This document shows, in pieces, positions 7,199 to 16,142 of a stretch of DNA of 64,000 nt. The stretch is from an uncultured Pelagibacteraceae bacterium (GTDB lineage: Bacteria; Pseudomonadota; Alphaproteobacteria; Pelagibacterales; Pelagibacteraceae): contig CABYFB010000005.1 in the NCBI GenBank assembly GCA_902518165.1, positions 1 to 64,000 of the forward strand, read 5' to 3'. Below the pieces are notes generated by a model that did not search any database, was not told where the DNA came from, and worked only from the letters and a program-made list of their open reading frames with translations. Position numbers and translations under genes: made by a program. The number at the start of each line of letters is the position of its first letter. Position 1 is the first letter of the stretch.

Positions 7199-9643
7199 AT
7201 GCATATGAAAGAGTTACCTAAAAGCACTAAAGTAGTTGTCATTGGAGGTGGTGTTGCTGGAACATCATGTGCTTATCATCTTGCAAAATTTGGATGGAAA
7301 GATGTGGTTTTGCTTGAAAGAGATTTACTCACCTCAGGAACTACTTGGCATGCAGCAGGTCTTCTAGGTCAATTAGGTGCATCATCAACAATTACAAAAA
7401 TAAGAAAATATTCTTTAGATCTATATAAAGATTTAGAAAAGACTACAGGATTATCAACTGGAATGAAGCAAAATGGTGCAATTACAGTCGCATCTACCAA
7501 AGAAAGAATGCAAGAATTATTAAGACAAGCAACAACTGCTCAATTGTCAGATGTTGAAGTAGAAGTTCTAGATAAAAAACGTTTGAAGGAATTGTACCCC
7601 GTTTTGCATAGTGAAGATATTGTAGGTGGTGTTTACATGCCAAAAGATGGTCAAGCAGATCCAGTTGGAGTAACCAATGTACTTGCTAAAGCTGCAAGAA
7701 TGGAGGGCGCAAAGATTTTTGAAAAAACTCCTGTAAAAAAAATTTTAATTAAAAATTCTAGAATTAGCGGGGTAGAGACTGATAAAGGTGTCATTGATTG
7801 TGAATACGTTGTTATGGCAACAGGAATGTGGTCAAGACAATTAGGTGAAGAAATAAATGTGAGTGTGCCTTTGTATCCAAACGAGCATTTTTATATCATT
7901 ACAGAACCAATAAAAGATTTACCTAAAAATCTTCCGGTATTGAGAGATTATAATGCTTGTTTATATTTAAAAGAAGATGCAGGGAAAATGCTTGTTGGTA
8001 TTTTTGAACCAAAGGCAAAACCGGCTTTTAAAGATACAGGAAGAGTGCCAGACAATTTTTCGTTTGGTGAACTGCCAGATGATTTTGATCACTTTGAACC
8101 TTTCTTAGAAAAATCATTTCATAGATTGCCAATGTTAGAAAGTGCAGGAATAAGAAAATTCTTCTCTGGTCCGGAGTCTTTTACTCCAGATACTCAATAT
8201 TTACTAGGCGAAACCCCTGAAGTTAAAAATCTATATACATGTTGTGGTTTTAATAGCATTGGAATTGCTAGCTCAGGAGGAGCGGGGAGAGTTACAGCTG
8301 AATGGATGATGAATGGACATATTAATGAAGATTTATTTTCAGTAGATATTAAAAGGTTTCAAAAATTCCACTCATCAAAAAAATTTATTATGGAAAGGGT
8401 AACAGAAACACTTGGTGATCTTTATGGTATGCATTGGCCATTTAAACAGCACAATACATCAAGAAATCAAAAGCTTTTACCTTATCACGAGGAATTAAAA
8501 AATGCTGGAGCTTGTTTTGGAGTTGCAGGAGGTTTTGAAAGACCAATGTGGTATTCATTAAATGGTAAAGAGCCTAAGTATGAATATAGTTTTAATTATC
8601 AAAATTGGTACCCATCAGCAAAGCATGAAACTTTAAATGCAAGAAAAAATGTTGGACTTTTTGATTTTTCAACTTTTTCAAAGTTTGATTTAAAAGGGGA
8701 AAAAACTCATCAAGAACTTCAAAAGTTATGTACCGCTAACATTAAAAACGAAATTGGTAAAACTACATATACTCATATGCTGAATGAAGATGGTGGAATA
8801 GAAACAGATTTAACTGTTGTATGTATGGATAAAAACTTTTTTAGAGTTGTAAGCTCTGCAGCTACGAGAGAACACGATAAATATCATATATTAAAGTATT
8901 TAGATGAAGATGTATCATTTAAAGATGTAACAGAGGATATTTGTTGTCTAGGATTATTCGGTCCAAAGACTAGAAAGATGATTTCGAAAATAAGTAATGA
9001 TGATTTTAGTAATGATGAATTTAAGTTTGGAACTGGGAAGTTCATCATGATAAATGGTGTTAAAGTTTGGGCTCAACGACTTTCTTATGTTGGTGAATTA
9101 GGATTTGAGCTTTATGTTGACTCAAGTTTAGCTAAGGATTTATATGAAATTCTAATTGAAGAGGGAAAAAACTTCGAACTATCTCATTGTGGAATGCATG
9201 CAATGGATATTATGAGAATGGAAAGTGGATTTGTTCACTGGGGTCACGATATTTCGCCAGAAGAAAATCAGTATCAAGCAGGTTTAAAATTTGCAATTAG
9301 TTATAAAAAAAATGTAAACTTTATTGGAAAAGATGCCCTATTAAAAATTAAAGACCAAAAATTAGATAAGAGAATGATGATGTTTACTCTTAAAGACAGC
9401 AAACCTGGTGAGCCACTTTTACTACATGAAGAACCTATTTATATGGATGATAAAATAATTGGTAGAACAACTTCAGGAAATTATTCTTTTTGCTATGATA
9501 AAAATCTTTCTTTTGGATATGTCAATTCTGGAAATACAGTTGAAACATTAAAAGACAAAAATATATATATTGAAATTGAAAAACAAAAATATCCAGTTGA
9601 GGTGTTGGAAAAACCTTTAAACAATAAAAATTTTAAGAACTAA
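7199..9643 (+). CDS. Dimethylglycine/sarcosine dehydrogenase-like flavoprotein (FAD + GcvT)
   Basis: An 814-residue two-domain enzyme. The N-terminal half (to about 430) is a DAO-type FAD domain with VVVIGGGVAG (12-21) and TSGTTWHAAGL, whose His51 corresponds to the histidine that covalently holds flavin in dimethylglycine dehydrogenase. The C-terminal half resembles GcvT and would pass the one-carbon unit to tetrahydrofolate. The likely role is oxidative N-demethylation of dimethylglycine, sarcosine or a related methylamine, giving 5,10-methylene-THF. The start could be the ATG at 7199 or the one at 7205; both give the same domains. Its C-terminus overlaps the convergent DMT gene by 11 bp. 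Exact substrate not determinable. Confidence 0.88.
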   Translation: MHMKELPKSTKVVVIGGGVAGTSCAYHLAKFGWKDVVLLERDLLTSGTTWHAAGLLGQLGASSTITKIRKYSLDLYKDLEKTTGLSTGMKQNGAITVASTKERMQELLRQATTAQLSDVEVEVLDKKRLKELYPVLHSEDIVGGVYMPKDGQADPVGVTNVLAKAARMEGAKIFEKTPVKKILIKNSRISGVETDKGVIDCEYVVMATGMWSRQLGEEINVSVPLYPNEHFYIITEPIKDLPKNLPVLRDYNACLYLKEDAGKMLVGIFEPKAKPAFKDTGRVPDNFSFGELPDDFDHFEPFLEKSFHRLPMLESAGIRKFFSGPESFTPDTQYLLGETPEVKNLYTCCGFNSIGIASSGGAGRVTAEWMMNGHINEDLFSVDIKRFQKFHSSKKFIMERVTETLGDLYGMHWPFKQHNTSRNQKLLPYHEELKNAGACFGVAGGFERPMWYSLNGKEPKYEYSFNYQNWYPSAKHETLNARKNVGLFDFSTFSKFDLKGEKTHQELQKLCTANIKNEIGKTTYTHMLNEDGGIETDLTVVCMDKNFFRVVSSAATREHDKYHILKYLDEDVSFKDVTEDICCLGLFGPKTRKMISKISNDDFSNDEFKFGTGKFIMINGVKVWAQRLSYVGELGFELYVDSSLAKDLYEILIEEGKNFELSHCGMHAMDIMRMESGFVHWGHDISPEENQYQAGLKFAISYKKNVNFIGKDALLKIKDQKLDKRMMMFTLKDSKPGEPLLLHEEPIYMDDKIIGRTTSGNYSFCYDKNLSFGYVNSGNTVETLKDKNIYIEIEKQKYPVEVLEKPLNNKNFKN

Positions 9644-10514
9644 GTTTCTTTTTTCTACTTTCGGCCTGAACAAATAAAACTCCAAAAACTATTATTCCAA
9701 TAACTCCAAAAGTTTTATTAAAATCAAAAGGTACTCCAAATATATAAAAATTGATTAATGTTGACCAAATTAATTGTGAATATTGAAAATTAGTTACAAA
9801 AGATAAATTTGATAGCTGAATTGCAAATATAATTAAAAGGTGGCTAGTAAAACCTAATACACCTAGAAACACTAGCCAAATCCACAAACTTTTATTCTCA
9901 ATTGGTGTCCAGTCAAACATTACATAAATAGAGAAAACAATGGCCCCTACAACAGCAGCATAAAATAACGCCACTAAAGGATTATTATTACCAGAAATAA
10001 ATTTTGTAAAAAATTGATATAAAGCCCAACATACTGGTGGTACCAAAGGAAAAATTAAGTCTAAACTTAATACCTTCATACTTGGACTCATTGAATAAAT
10101 TATACACCCAAAGCTTAACAACATTAAAACTATACCTTTAGGTGAAAGAATATCTTTTAAAAATAACGCTGTTAAAATTGATACTATTAGTGGAGCTGAA
10201 AAGAAAACTACATAGATATCTACAAGGTCAAATTTTTGTAAAGAATGAATGAAAAAAAAAGTAGCAAAAACCATGAGGATCGATCTAATGATATTAATTT
10301 TAAAATTACTTTTTAGGTTTAACTTAGGTTTTAATATTGCAAATAAAATTAAAATAATAACAAAGTGAAAAAAAAATCTGCCCCAAATTACTTGATTTAA
10401 TGGCATTAATGTTCCCAGATATTTTGCAGTAGAGTCTTGGCAAACTAAAATAAAAAATCCTGATATAGATAAAATTATAACTTTGGTAATAGATTTATTT
10501 TTAAGAAAATTCAT
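9633..10514 (-). CDS. DMT-superfamily (EamA) transporter
   Basis: A 293-residue, very hydrophobic inner-membrane protein with about ten predicted membrane segments arranged as two EamA repeats (roughly 10-140 and 150-285). The N-terminal segment includes the CQDSTAKYLG block often seen in alphaproteobacterial EamA proteins. It probably exports or imports a small metabolite; the family does not allow a substrate call. It is the last gene of a minus-strand run (guaC, dehydrogenase, transporter) with 15 bp separating it from the dehydrogenase, so it may carry a related organic acid, but that is only position-based. Confidence 0.85.
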   Translation of the reverse strand: MNFLKNKSITKVIILSISGFFILVCQDSTAKYLGTLMPLNQVIWGRFFFHFVIILILFAILKPKLNLKSNFKINIIRSILMVFATFFFIHSLQKFDLVDIYVVFFSAPLIVSILTALFLKDILSPKGIVLMLLSFGCIIYSMSPSMKVLSLDLIFPLVPPVCWALYQFFTKFISGNNNPLVALFYAAVVGAIVFSIYVMFDWTPIENKSLWIWLVFLGVLGFTSHLLIIFAIQLSNLSFVTNFQYSQLIWSTLINFYIFGVPFDFNKTFGVIGIIVFGVLFVQAESRKKKLSS

Positions 10515-10529
10515 AATTTTGATTAAATT

Positions 10530-11603
10530 TTAGACTGAACTAAGATTATCTAAAATTCTTTTTGAGCACTGTTCTGTATTACTAGACCCTTGAAGATCTT
10601 TTGTTCGACTGTTTTTATCTTTAAGAGTTAATTCAATTGATTTTACTATTCTATCAGAAGCTTCTTTTTCACCCAAGTAATCTAGCATCATTGCAGCTGA
10701 CCAAATCTGTCCCACTGGATTGGCTATCCCTTGGCCCGCAATATCTGGTGCGGATCCATGTACAGGTTCAAATAATGATGGGTATTTATTTGTTGGATTA
10801 ATATTTCCAGATGGTGCAATTCCAATAGTTCCAGTACAAGCTGGCCCTAGATCTGATAAAATATCTCCAAAAAGGTTTGATGCTACTATCACATCAAAAC
10901 GTTCAGGACTTAAAACAAATCTAGCAGCTAATATATCAATGTGATACTGATCAGTTTCCACATCAGAATAGTTCTTTTTATTCTCATTAAATCTTTCATC
11001 CCAATAAGGCATTGTAATTGATATTCCATTTGATTTTGTTGCACTTGTTAATTTTTTTCTTTTTCTTTTTTTAGCTAATTCAAAAGCAAATTGTTGAACT
11101 CTATCTATTCCATATTTTGACATTACTGTTTCTTGGATAACAACTTCTCTATCAGTTCCTTGATACATTCTTCCACCAACTGATGAATATTCTCCTTCAG
11201 TATTTTCTCTAACAATTATCATGTCAATATCGCCTGGCTTTTTATTAGCTAATGGAGCATTTACACCTTCAAAAAGTTTTACAGGTCTTAAGTTAATAAA
11301 TTGATCAAATTCTCTTCTAAATTTTAACAATGATCCCCAAAGTGTTATGTGGTCAGGGTATTTATCTGGCATACCAACTGCACCAAAGAAAATTGCATCA
11401 TGTTTAGTTAGCTTTTCCTTCCAGTCATCTGGCATCATTTTTCCATGTTTTTCATAATAATCACATGATGCAAAATCATAATCTTCAATATTTAATTTAA
11501 ATTGATGTTGTTGAGAAATTTCTTTTAATATTTTTTGCGCTTCAGGTACTACTTCTTTACCAATACCGTCACCAGAAATTGACGCTATAGAATACTCTTT
11601 CAT
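10530..11603 (-). CDS. Tartrate/D-malate dehydrogenase-like beta-decarboxylating dehydrogenase
   Basis: A 357-residue member of the isocitrate/isopropylmalate dehydrogenase family, closest by eye to the tartrate dehydrogenase/decarboxylase (TtuC/DmlA) branch. The N-terminus SISGDGIGKEVVPEA is the family signature; IIVRENTEGEYSSVGG and the metal site NLFGDILSDLGP follow, and the FINLRPVKL segment favours tartrate/malate over leuB-type substrates. It would oxidatively decarboxylate a 2-hydroxy acid using NAD+ and Mg2+/Mn2+. It abuts guaC (stop at 11604) and precedes the DMT transporter. A role as leuB is less likely because no leucine genes are adjacent. Subfamily moderately sure. Confidence 0.8.
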   Translation of the reverse strand: MKEYSIASISGDGIGKEVVPEAQKILKEISQQHQFKLNIEDYDFASCDYYEKHGKMMPDDWKEKLTKHDAIFFGAVGMPDKYPDHITLWGSLLKFRREFDQFINLRPVKLFEGVNAPLANKKPGDIDMIIVRENTEGEYSSVGGRMYQGTDREVVIQETVMSKYGIDRVQQFAFELAKKRKRKKLTSATKSNGISITMPYWDERFNENKKNYSDVETDQYHIDILAARFVLSPERFDVIVASNLFGDILSDLGPACTGTIGIAPSGNINPTNKYPSLFEPVHGSAPDIAGQGIANPVGQIWSAAMMLDYLGEKEASDRIVKSIELTLKDKNSRTKDLQGSSNTEQCSKRILDNLSSV

Positions 11604-12656
11604 TTATTTTACAAATGTATCGTTAAATTGCTTTGTAACTCTTACAAAAGTCGTACATTTACTTAATTGTTTTAATGAGGGTGCGCCAACATACGTGCAA
11701 CTACTTCTAACACCACCTAAAATATTTAAAATGGTGTCATTAATTTTACCACGGTACTTAACCCTTACTGTTCTACCTTCACTGCTTCTATAATCAGATA
11801 AACCACCATAATGTTTTTTATTAGCAGTTTCAGAACTTGATCCATAAAATTCAACATATTTAGAACCATTAGATTTTACTAATTTCCCTTTACCTTCATC
11901 GTGACCTGCAAACATTCCCCCAAGCATAACAAAATCAGCTCCTCCACCAAATGCTTTAGCAACGTCACCTGGACATGTGCATCCACCATCTGCAATTATA
12001 TGTGCACCTAATCCATGAGCTGCATCTGCGCATTCTATTACTGCACTTAACTGAGGATAGCCAACTCCAGTTTGTATACGTGTCGTACAAACACTACCTG
12101 GTCCAATTCCAACTTTGACAATATCAGCACCTGATAAAATTAATTCTTGAGTCATATCAGCAGTAACAACGTTTCCTGCAATTATTGTTTTTGTTGGATA
12201 TTTATCTCTTACAGATTTTAAAAATTTACTAAAATGCTCTGAATAACCATTTGCTACATCAATACAAATGAATTTAATGAAACTAAATTCTTTTAAAACT
12301 TTATCTAAATTTTGAAAATCCTCTTTTTTTGTTCCAATACTTAAAGCTACATTTGGATATATTGATTTAATTTTTTTAAATTGTTTTATTTTTTTTACAT
12401 CATGCTGTTTTGTTAAGCATGTAATCATTCCGTATTCAGATAATTTTTCGGCAACACCAAGCACGCCCACACCATCCATATTAGCTGCCATTATAGGAAT
12501 TCCAGACCATTCATTTTTACTGTATTTAAAACGATAAGTTCTTTTTAAATTAACATCTTTTCTACTTTTAAGAGTGCTTCTTTTAGGTCTAAAAAGTACG
12601 TCGGAATAATCTAGTTTTAGCTCTTCTTCAATTCTCACAAAAATGAAGGTATACAT
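11604..12656 (-). CDS. guaC: GMP reductase
   Basis: Reduces GMP to IMP with NADPH, releasing ammonia; purine salvage, cytosolic. The 350-residue protein has the IMPDH/GMPR barrel with the catalytic cysteine in GPGSVCTTR and the GuaC-specific block [20 protein letters not shown]; there are no CBS domains. The conserved family N-terminus [20 protein letters not shown] begins at residue 8, directly after a GTG codon (residue 7, position 12638). That GTG start would give 344 residues, close to the enterobacterial enzyme (347), so the ATG at 12656 may be six codons too early. It is divergent from the dehalogenase operon across 104 bp. Confidence 0.9.
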   Translation of the reverse strand: MYTFIFVRIEEELKLDYSDVLFRPKRSTLKSRKDVNLKRTYRFKYSKNEWSGIPIMAANMDGVGVLGVAEKLSEYGMITCLTKQHDVKKIKQFKKIKSIYPNVALSIGTKKEDFQNLDKVLKEFSFIKFICIDVANGYSEHFSKFLKSVRDKYPTKTIIAGNVVTADMTQELILSGADIVKVGIGPGSVCTTRIQTGVGYPQLSAVIECADAAHGLGAHIIADGGCTCPGDVAKAFGGGADFVMLGGMFAGHDEGKGKLVKSNGSKYVEFYGSSSETANKKHYGGLSDYRSSEGRTVRVKYRGKINDTILNILGGVRSSCTYVGAPSLKQLSKCTTFVRVTKQFNDTFVK

Positions 12657-12760
12657 TCAATGAATGATAATTCAATTTAATAATTGACCTTATTAACGTT
12701 GTATTTGAACAATTTTAAAATTATTGATTAAATTATTAATATATAAATTAGAATAAATAA

Positions 12761-13636
12761 ATGTTTGAAGGTTTTAAAAGTAAATACGTCAAAGTTAAAA
12801 AGGGGAAGGTCTTTTGTAAAATTAAAGGAGATGGAACACCTTTATTATTACTTCATGGTTACCCTCAAACGCATTTAATGTGGCACAAGACAGCTCCTGA
12901 GTTATCAAAAAATTTTACTGTAGTTGCAGCAGACCTAAGAGGTTATGGAGACAGTTTAGCTCCACCATCTGATAATAAACATTTTAATTATTCTAAAAGA
13001 GAAATGGCGAATGACATGAAACAAATGATGGTAAAATTAGGATATCCTAAATTTTTTGTTGCAGGCCATGACAGAGGGGGAAGAGTTGCTCATAGATTGG
13101 CAAGAGATCACAGAAAAAACGTGCTTGCTCTTAGTGTTTTAGATATTTGTCCAACTTTAGATATGTACGAACTAACAACTAGAGATTTTGCAAAAGCTTA
13201 CTTTCATTGGTTTTTCTTAATTCAACCAAAATGGTTACCAGAAAGAATGATAATGAGTGATCCAAGGAAATGGATGAAGAATTGCTTGGACAAATGGTCT
13301 GGCAATCATAAATTTGGAAAAGTTGAAGAGGGTTACTTAAAGTGCTTTAAGCAACCAAAGAGAATTCATGGATCATGTGAGGATTATAGAGCATCTGCTA
13401 CTATTGATCTTGATCATGACAGAAACGATCGAAAGAAAAAATTAAATATTCCTGTTCAAGTTTTATGGGGAAAAAGTGGAGTTATAGGTAAACAATTTAA
13501 ACCAATCAAAATTTGGCAAAATTATTCAAATAAAAAAGTTGTTGGAGTTGCTGTTAAATCTGGACATTTTATACCAGAGCAAAATCCCAAAGAAACAATT
13601 AAACAATTAAAAAGTTTCTTTTTAAAAAATGTTTAA
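12761..13636 (+). CDS. Fluoroacetate/haloacetate dehalogenase-like alpha/beta hydrolase
   Basis: A 291-residue alpha/beta hydrolase with a strikingly complete fluoroacetate dehalogenase motif set. HGYPQTHLMW (32-41) forms the oxyanion region, GHDRGGRV (102-109) carries the aspartate nucleophile Asp104 plus carboxylate-binding Arg105 and Arg108, and His149-Trp150 match the halide-pocket HW pair. A Tyr in DYRAS and the catalytic His in SGHFIPEQNP complete the set. The known reaction is hydrolysis of C-F or C-Cl bonds in haloacetates to glycolate; the natural marine substrate is open. It starts a three-gene run with a dioxygenase (8 bp overlap) and an AEC transporter. Epoxide hydrolase is an alternative, but the nucleophile block favours dehalogenase. 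Confidence 0.85.
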   Translation: MFEGFKSKYVKVKKGKVFCKIKGDGTPLLLLHGYPQTHLMWHKTAPELSKNFTVVAADLRGYGDSLAPPSDNKHFNYSKREMANDMKQMMVKLGYPKFFVAGHDRGGRVAHRLARDHRKNVLALSVLDICPTLDMYELTTRDFAKAYFHWFFLIQPKWLPERMIMSDPRKWMKNCLDKWSGNHKFGKVEEGYLKCFKQPKRIHGSCEDYRASATIDLDHDRNDRKKKLNIPVQVLWGKSGVIGKQFKPIKIWQNYSNKKVVGVAVKSGHFIPEQNPKETIKQLKSFFLKNV

Positions 13637-14417
13637 AATTATTCCTAATAAAAAAAACATAGGTGCAGAATTAATCTGTGATTTGAATAAAATTAATAAT
13701 TCTAAATTAAAAAAAATAAAATCTGCCTTATCGAAATATGGGATGATTTACTTTAGAAATCAAAAATTAAATTCTGATAATTACGTAAAATTTGCAAAAA
13801 AATTTGGGAAACTAGCAAACTACCCAAGACTTAAAGGATTGAATAAAAAATATCCTCAAATAACTGTTGTTCAGAGAAAATCTACTGACAAAGGCCCTAG
13901 TTTTGGCGAACAATTTCACACAGACTCAATTTATACAAAAAAGCCGCCTAGATTTACAATGTTGTTATCTAAATTAGTTCCAAAAAAAGGTCAGGCAAAC
14001 ACAGATTTTTGCTCTCAATATTTAGCTTATGAAAAACTACCTGCTAACTTTAAAAGAAAGTTTAAAAACGAAAAATGTGTATTTTCATCAGAAGGACCTA
14101 TTTCTGTAACAAGATTGGAAAGAGAGAAAGAAAAGGGGAAAAAAGCTAAAGAGCTTATTTCAAAACATAATTTGATAAGAAAAATAAATAGTAAATACAC
14201 TTTATATTGTAGTCCAGGACACTTTATTCGGTTTAATAACAGTAAAATTGATAAAAAATTAAAAACTTATTTATTCAAACACCAAGTAAAAAAAAGTTTT
14301 CAATATACTTTGGAGTGGGAAAAGAACCAATTAGCTATTTGGGATAATAGATCTATGCTTCATCAAGCAACAGCTTTTAAAGGTGATAGAATTATGCATA
14401 GAATTACTGTCCAATAA
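13629..14417 (+). CDS. TauD/TfdA-family 2-oxoglutarate-dependent dioxygenase
   Basis: A 262-residue non-haem Fe(II)/2-oxoglutarate dioxygenase. The metal triad is visible: His97-x-Asp99 in FHTDSIY, and the distal His245 in SMLHQATAF; Arg258 near the C-terminus (HRITVQ) is placed to bind 2-oxoglutarate. Family members hydroxylate taurine, alkylsulfates, phenoxyacetates or similar small acids. It overlaps the dehalogenase by 8 bp and its stop touches the transporter ATG by one base (TAATG), so the three genes look cotranscribed and may process one imported organic acid. The substrate cannot be read from the sequence. Confidence 0.87.
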   Translation: MFKIIPNKKNIGAELICDLNKINNSKLKKIKSALSKYGMIYFRNQKLNSDNYVKFAKKFGKLANYPRLKGLNKKYPQITVVQRKSTDKGPSFGEQFHTDSIYTKKPPRFTMLLSKLVPKKGQANTDFCSQYLAYEKLPANFKRKFKNEKCVFSSEGPISVTRLEREKEKGKKAKELISKHNLIRKINSKYTLYCSPGHFIRFNNSKIDKKLKTYLFKHQVKKSFQYTLEWEKNQLAIWDNRSMLHQATAFKGDRIMHRITVQ

Positions 14418-15340
14418 TGTTTCAGGTATTTTTAGGCTTAACTCCATTTATAGGCATTACTCTTATTGGTTATCTTTTAGGATACATTAAAATATTTGAT
14501 TTACAAAAAGCTAGAATATTTAACTTATTCTCATTTTATATCGCAGTCCCTGCTTTAATTATAAAACTAGTTGCCCAAAGTGATGTTGGTGAAATAGATG
14601 TGTCTCAAATTTCATCATATTTTTTAATGCAATTAACAAGCGGAATATTTGCTTTCTTATTAACCAAAAATACTTTCAAAAGATCAATGCAAGAATCTAT
14701 TATTTGGGCTCTAACAGTTGCTTTATCAAATCACGTAATATTAGTTTTACCTATTGCTGAAATATTCTTTCAAGGAAGTACGATAACTCAAATATCAGGT
14801 ATTATTTTAATGGATAGTGTAGTTTTAATATCCATAGTTAGTTTCTTTTTAGAACTTACTGTAAAAAAAAAAATTAAATTATTTCAGTTTTTAAGAAATT
14901 TAATTTTAAACCCTATGATATTAGCAATTTTAATTGGATTGATAATAAGAATTTCAAAGATCAATATTGATGAAACTCCATTTGAGTATATTCTTCAAAG
15001 ACTGGCAGCATGTGTGATGCCAGTTGGATTATTTGCAATTGGTATTATTCTATCTTTTTACTCAAAAAAACTTTTCAATAAATTAACAATCACTATCTCA
15101 ATATTAAAACTTATTATATCACCACTGATTTTGCTAATTTTAGGGTACACATTCTTTAACTTATCAAATCCAATTAATTTTGCTGGAGCCTTGTTAGTTA
15201 GTGTCGGACCATGTGGGGCCACCTCAATTGTTATGTGCTCAGCATACAATGTAAGCCCAGAGAATATAATTAAGGCAATATTTATTTCAACATTTGCTTC
15301 AATATTTACTTTTTTATTTACTATAAATTTATTAAATTAA
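14417..15340 (+). CDS. AEC-family transporter (auxin efflux carrier type)
   Basis: A 307-residue inner-membrane protein with about ten hydrophobic segments in two halves, typical of the AEC/malonate-transporter family. The N-terminus LTPFIGITLIGYLLGY and the second-half glycine-rich GALLVSVGPCGATSIVM are family-like. Bacterial members move malate, malonate or related organic acids. It is coupled by one base to the dioxygenase gene and is the last recognisable gene of that operon; the Lys-rich micro-ORF begins 4 bp later. Substrate unknown. Confidence 0.83.
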   Translation: MFQVFLGLTPFIGITLIGYLLGYIKIFDLQKARIFNLFSFYIAVPALIIKLVAQSDVGEIDVSQISSYFLMQLTSGIFAFLLTKNTFKRSMQESIIWALTVALSNHVILVLPIAEIFFQGSTITQISGIILMDSVVLISIVSFFLELTVKKKIKLFQFLRNLILNPMILAILIGLIIRISKINIDETPFEYILQRLAACVMPVGLFAIGIILSFYSKKLFNKLTITISILKLIISPLILLILGYTFFNLSNPINFAGALLVSVGPCGATSIVMCSAYNVSPENIIKAIFISTFASIFTFLFTINLLN

Positions 15341-15344
15341 AATA

Positions 15345-15458
15345 ATGTCAAAAAGGTATAGCGGTAAATCATTTAAAGACTCTAGTGTAATGAAAAAAGC
15401 CAAACTTTCTCTTAAGGAAAAAAGAAAAATTAAAAAAGATAAGAAAAAGAGTAAGTGA
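15345..15458 (+). CDS. Possible 37-residue Lys-rich protein
   Basis: A 37-codon frame starts 4 bp after the AEC transporter stop and ends at 15458, 51 bp before a tRNA. The product is very basic: 15 Lys and 2 Arg, no cysteines and no membrane segment, with an N-terminal MSKRYSGKSFKDSS portion that is not just an A-tract translation. I do not recognise it. There is no Shine-Dalgarno sequence. It could be a small RNA- or ribosome-associated protein, or a chance frame in A-rich DNA. Confidence 0.3.
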   Translation: MSKRYSGKSFKDSSVMKKAKLSLKEKRKIKKDKKKSK

Positions 15459-15509
15459 AATCTTGTTTGCATCAAAAAATAAAAGTAGTATAAACCAACA
15501 ATTATTTAC

Positions 15510-15586
15510 GGCGGGGTAGCTCAGTTGGTTAGAGCGCGGGACTCATAAGCCCGAGGTCAGTGGTTCGATCCCACTTCCCGCTACCA
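15510..15586 (+). tRNA. tRNA with CAU anticodon, probably elongator tRNA-Met
   Basis: A 77-nt cloverleaf with encoded CCA (15584-15586). The D arm is GCTC-loop-GAGC, the anticodon loop CTCATAA gives CAU, and the T arm is AGTGG-TTCGATC-CCACT. The acceptor GGCGGGG pairs with TCCCGCT, giving G-U wobbles at 1:72 and 7:66. The anticodon stem CGGGA/GCCCG leaves A31 opposite G39. The initiator-type C1:A72 mismatch and GGG/CCC stem features are absent, so elongator Met is preferred; tRNA-Ile2 (lysidine-modified CAU) remains possible. It abuts the apt stop codon on the other strand. Confidence 0.88.
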
Positions 15587-16114
15587 TCAATGACCAGGAA
15601 AATCTAAAAGATTTTCAACTTTATATCCTTTTTTTAAAAGATTATCAGTACCACCAAGATCAAATAGATTAATTACAAAAATAAACCCTGCAACTTTGCT
15701 TTTTGATATTTCAATTAATTTAGCAGCTGCCTCCGCGGTACCTCCTGTAGCAATTAAATCATCAATAATTAATACTTTATCATTTTCATTGAAAGAATCT
15801 TTGTGAACTTCAATGGTTGCAGTTCCATACTCAAGCTCAAAATCAACAGAGTGTACTTCTGCAGGTAATTTATTTTTTTTTCTGAGCATTATGAATGGTT
15901 TATCTAAAGTATATGAAATAGCGGAAGCAAATACAAAGCCTCTAGATTCTACAGCGGCTATTTTATCAAAATTAAATTTTTTTGATCTTTCAACAATTTG
16001 GTTGATACATTCTTTAAATGCCTTTTCATTTTTTATGAGAGTTGTGATGTCTCTAAATAGAATGCCCTTTTTAGGATAGTCTTGAATTGATCTAATATGT
16101 TCTTTTAAATCCAT
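15587..16114 (-). CDS. apt: Adenine phosphoribosyltransferase
   Basis: Joins adenine to PRPP to make AMP (cytosolic salvage). The 175-residue protein has normal length and the family's N-terminal IQDYPKKGILFRDITTL, the AAVESRGFVFA block, and the PRPP-binding VLIIDDLIATGGTA. It is divergent from mtnP with only 28 bp between the two starts, and adenine is the base released by MtnP, so the arrangement fits joint expression. Its stop codon begins directly after the tRNA 3' end, a convergent, gapless junction. Confidence 0.95.
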   Translation of the reverse strand: MDLKEHIRSIQDYPKKGILFRDITTLIKNEKAFKECINQIVERSKKFNFDKIAAVESRGFVFASAISYTLDKPFIMLRKKNKLPAEVHSVDFELEYGTATIEVHKDSFNENDKVLIIDDLIATGGTAEAAAKLIEISKSKVAGFIFVINLFDLGGTDNLLKKGYKVENLLDFPGH

Positions 16115-16142
16115 AAAACTTAATTATAATCTAAAATGTATT

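Noticed and set aside
10720-10944. Open frame of 74 codons on the plus strand inside the tartrate-type dehydrogenase gene
   Set aside because: It is fully antisense to a gene with strong family motifs, and its translation shows no domain or start signal.
16115-16142. SAM-type riboswitch between apt and mtnP or ahead of speDE
   Set aside because: The apt/mtnP gap is 28 bp and the 89 bp ahead of speDE (20123-20211) is plain A+T-rich DNA with no stem pairs that fit SAM-II or SAM-V.
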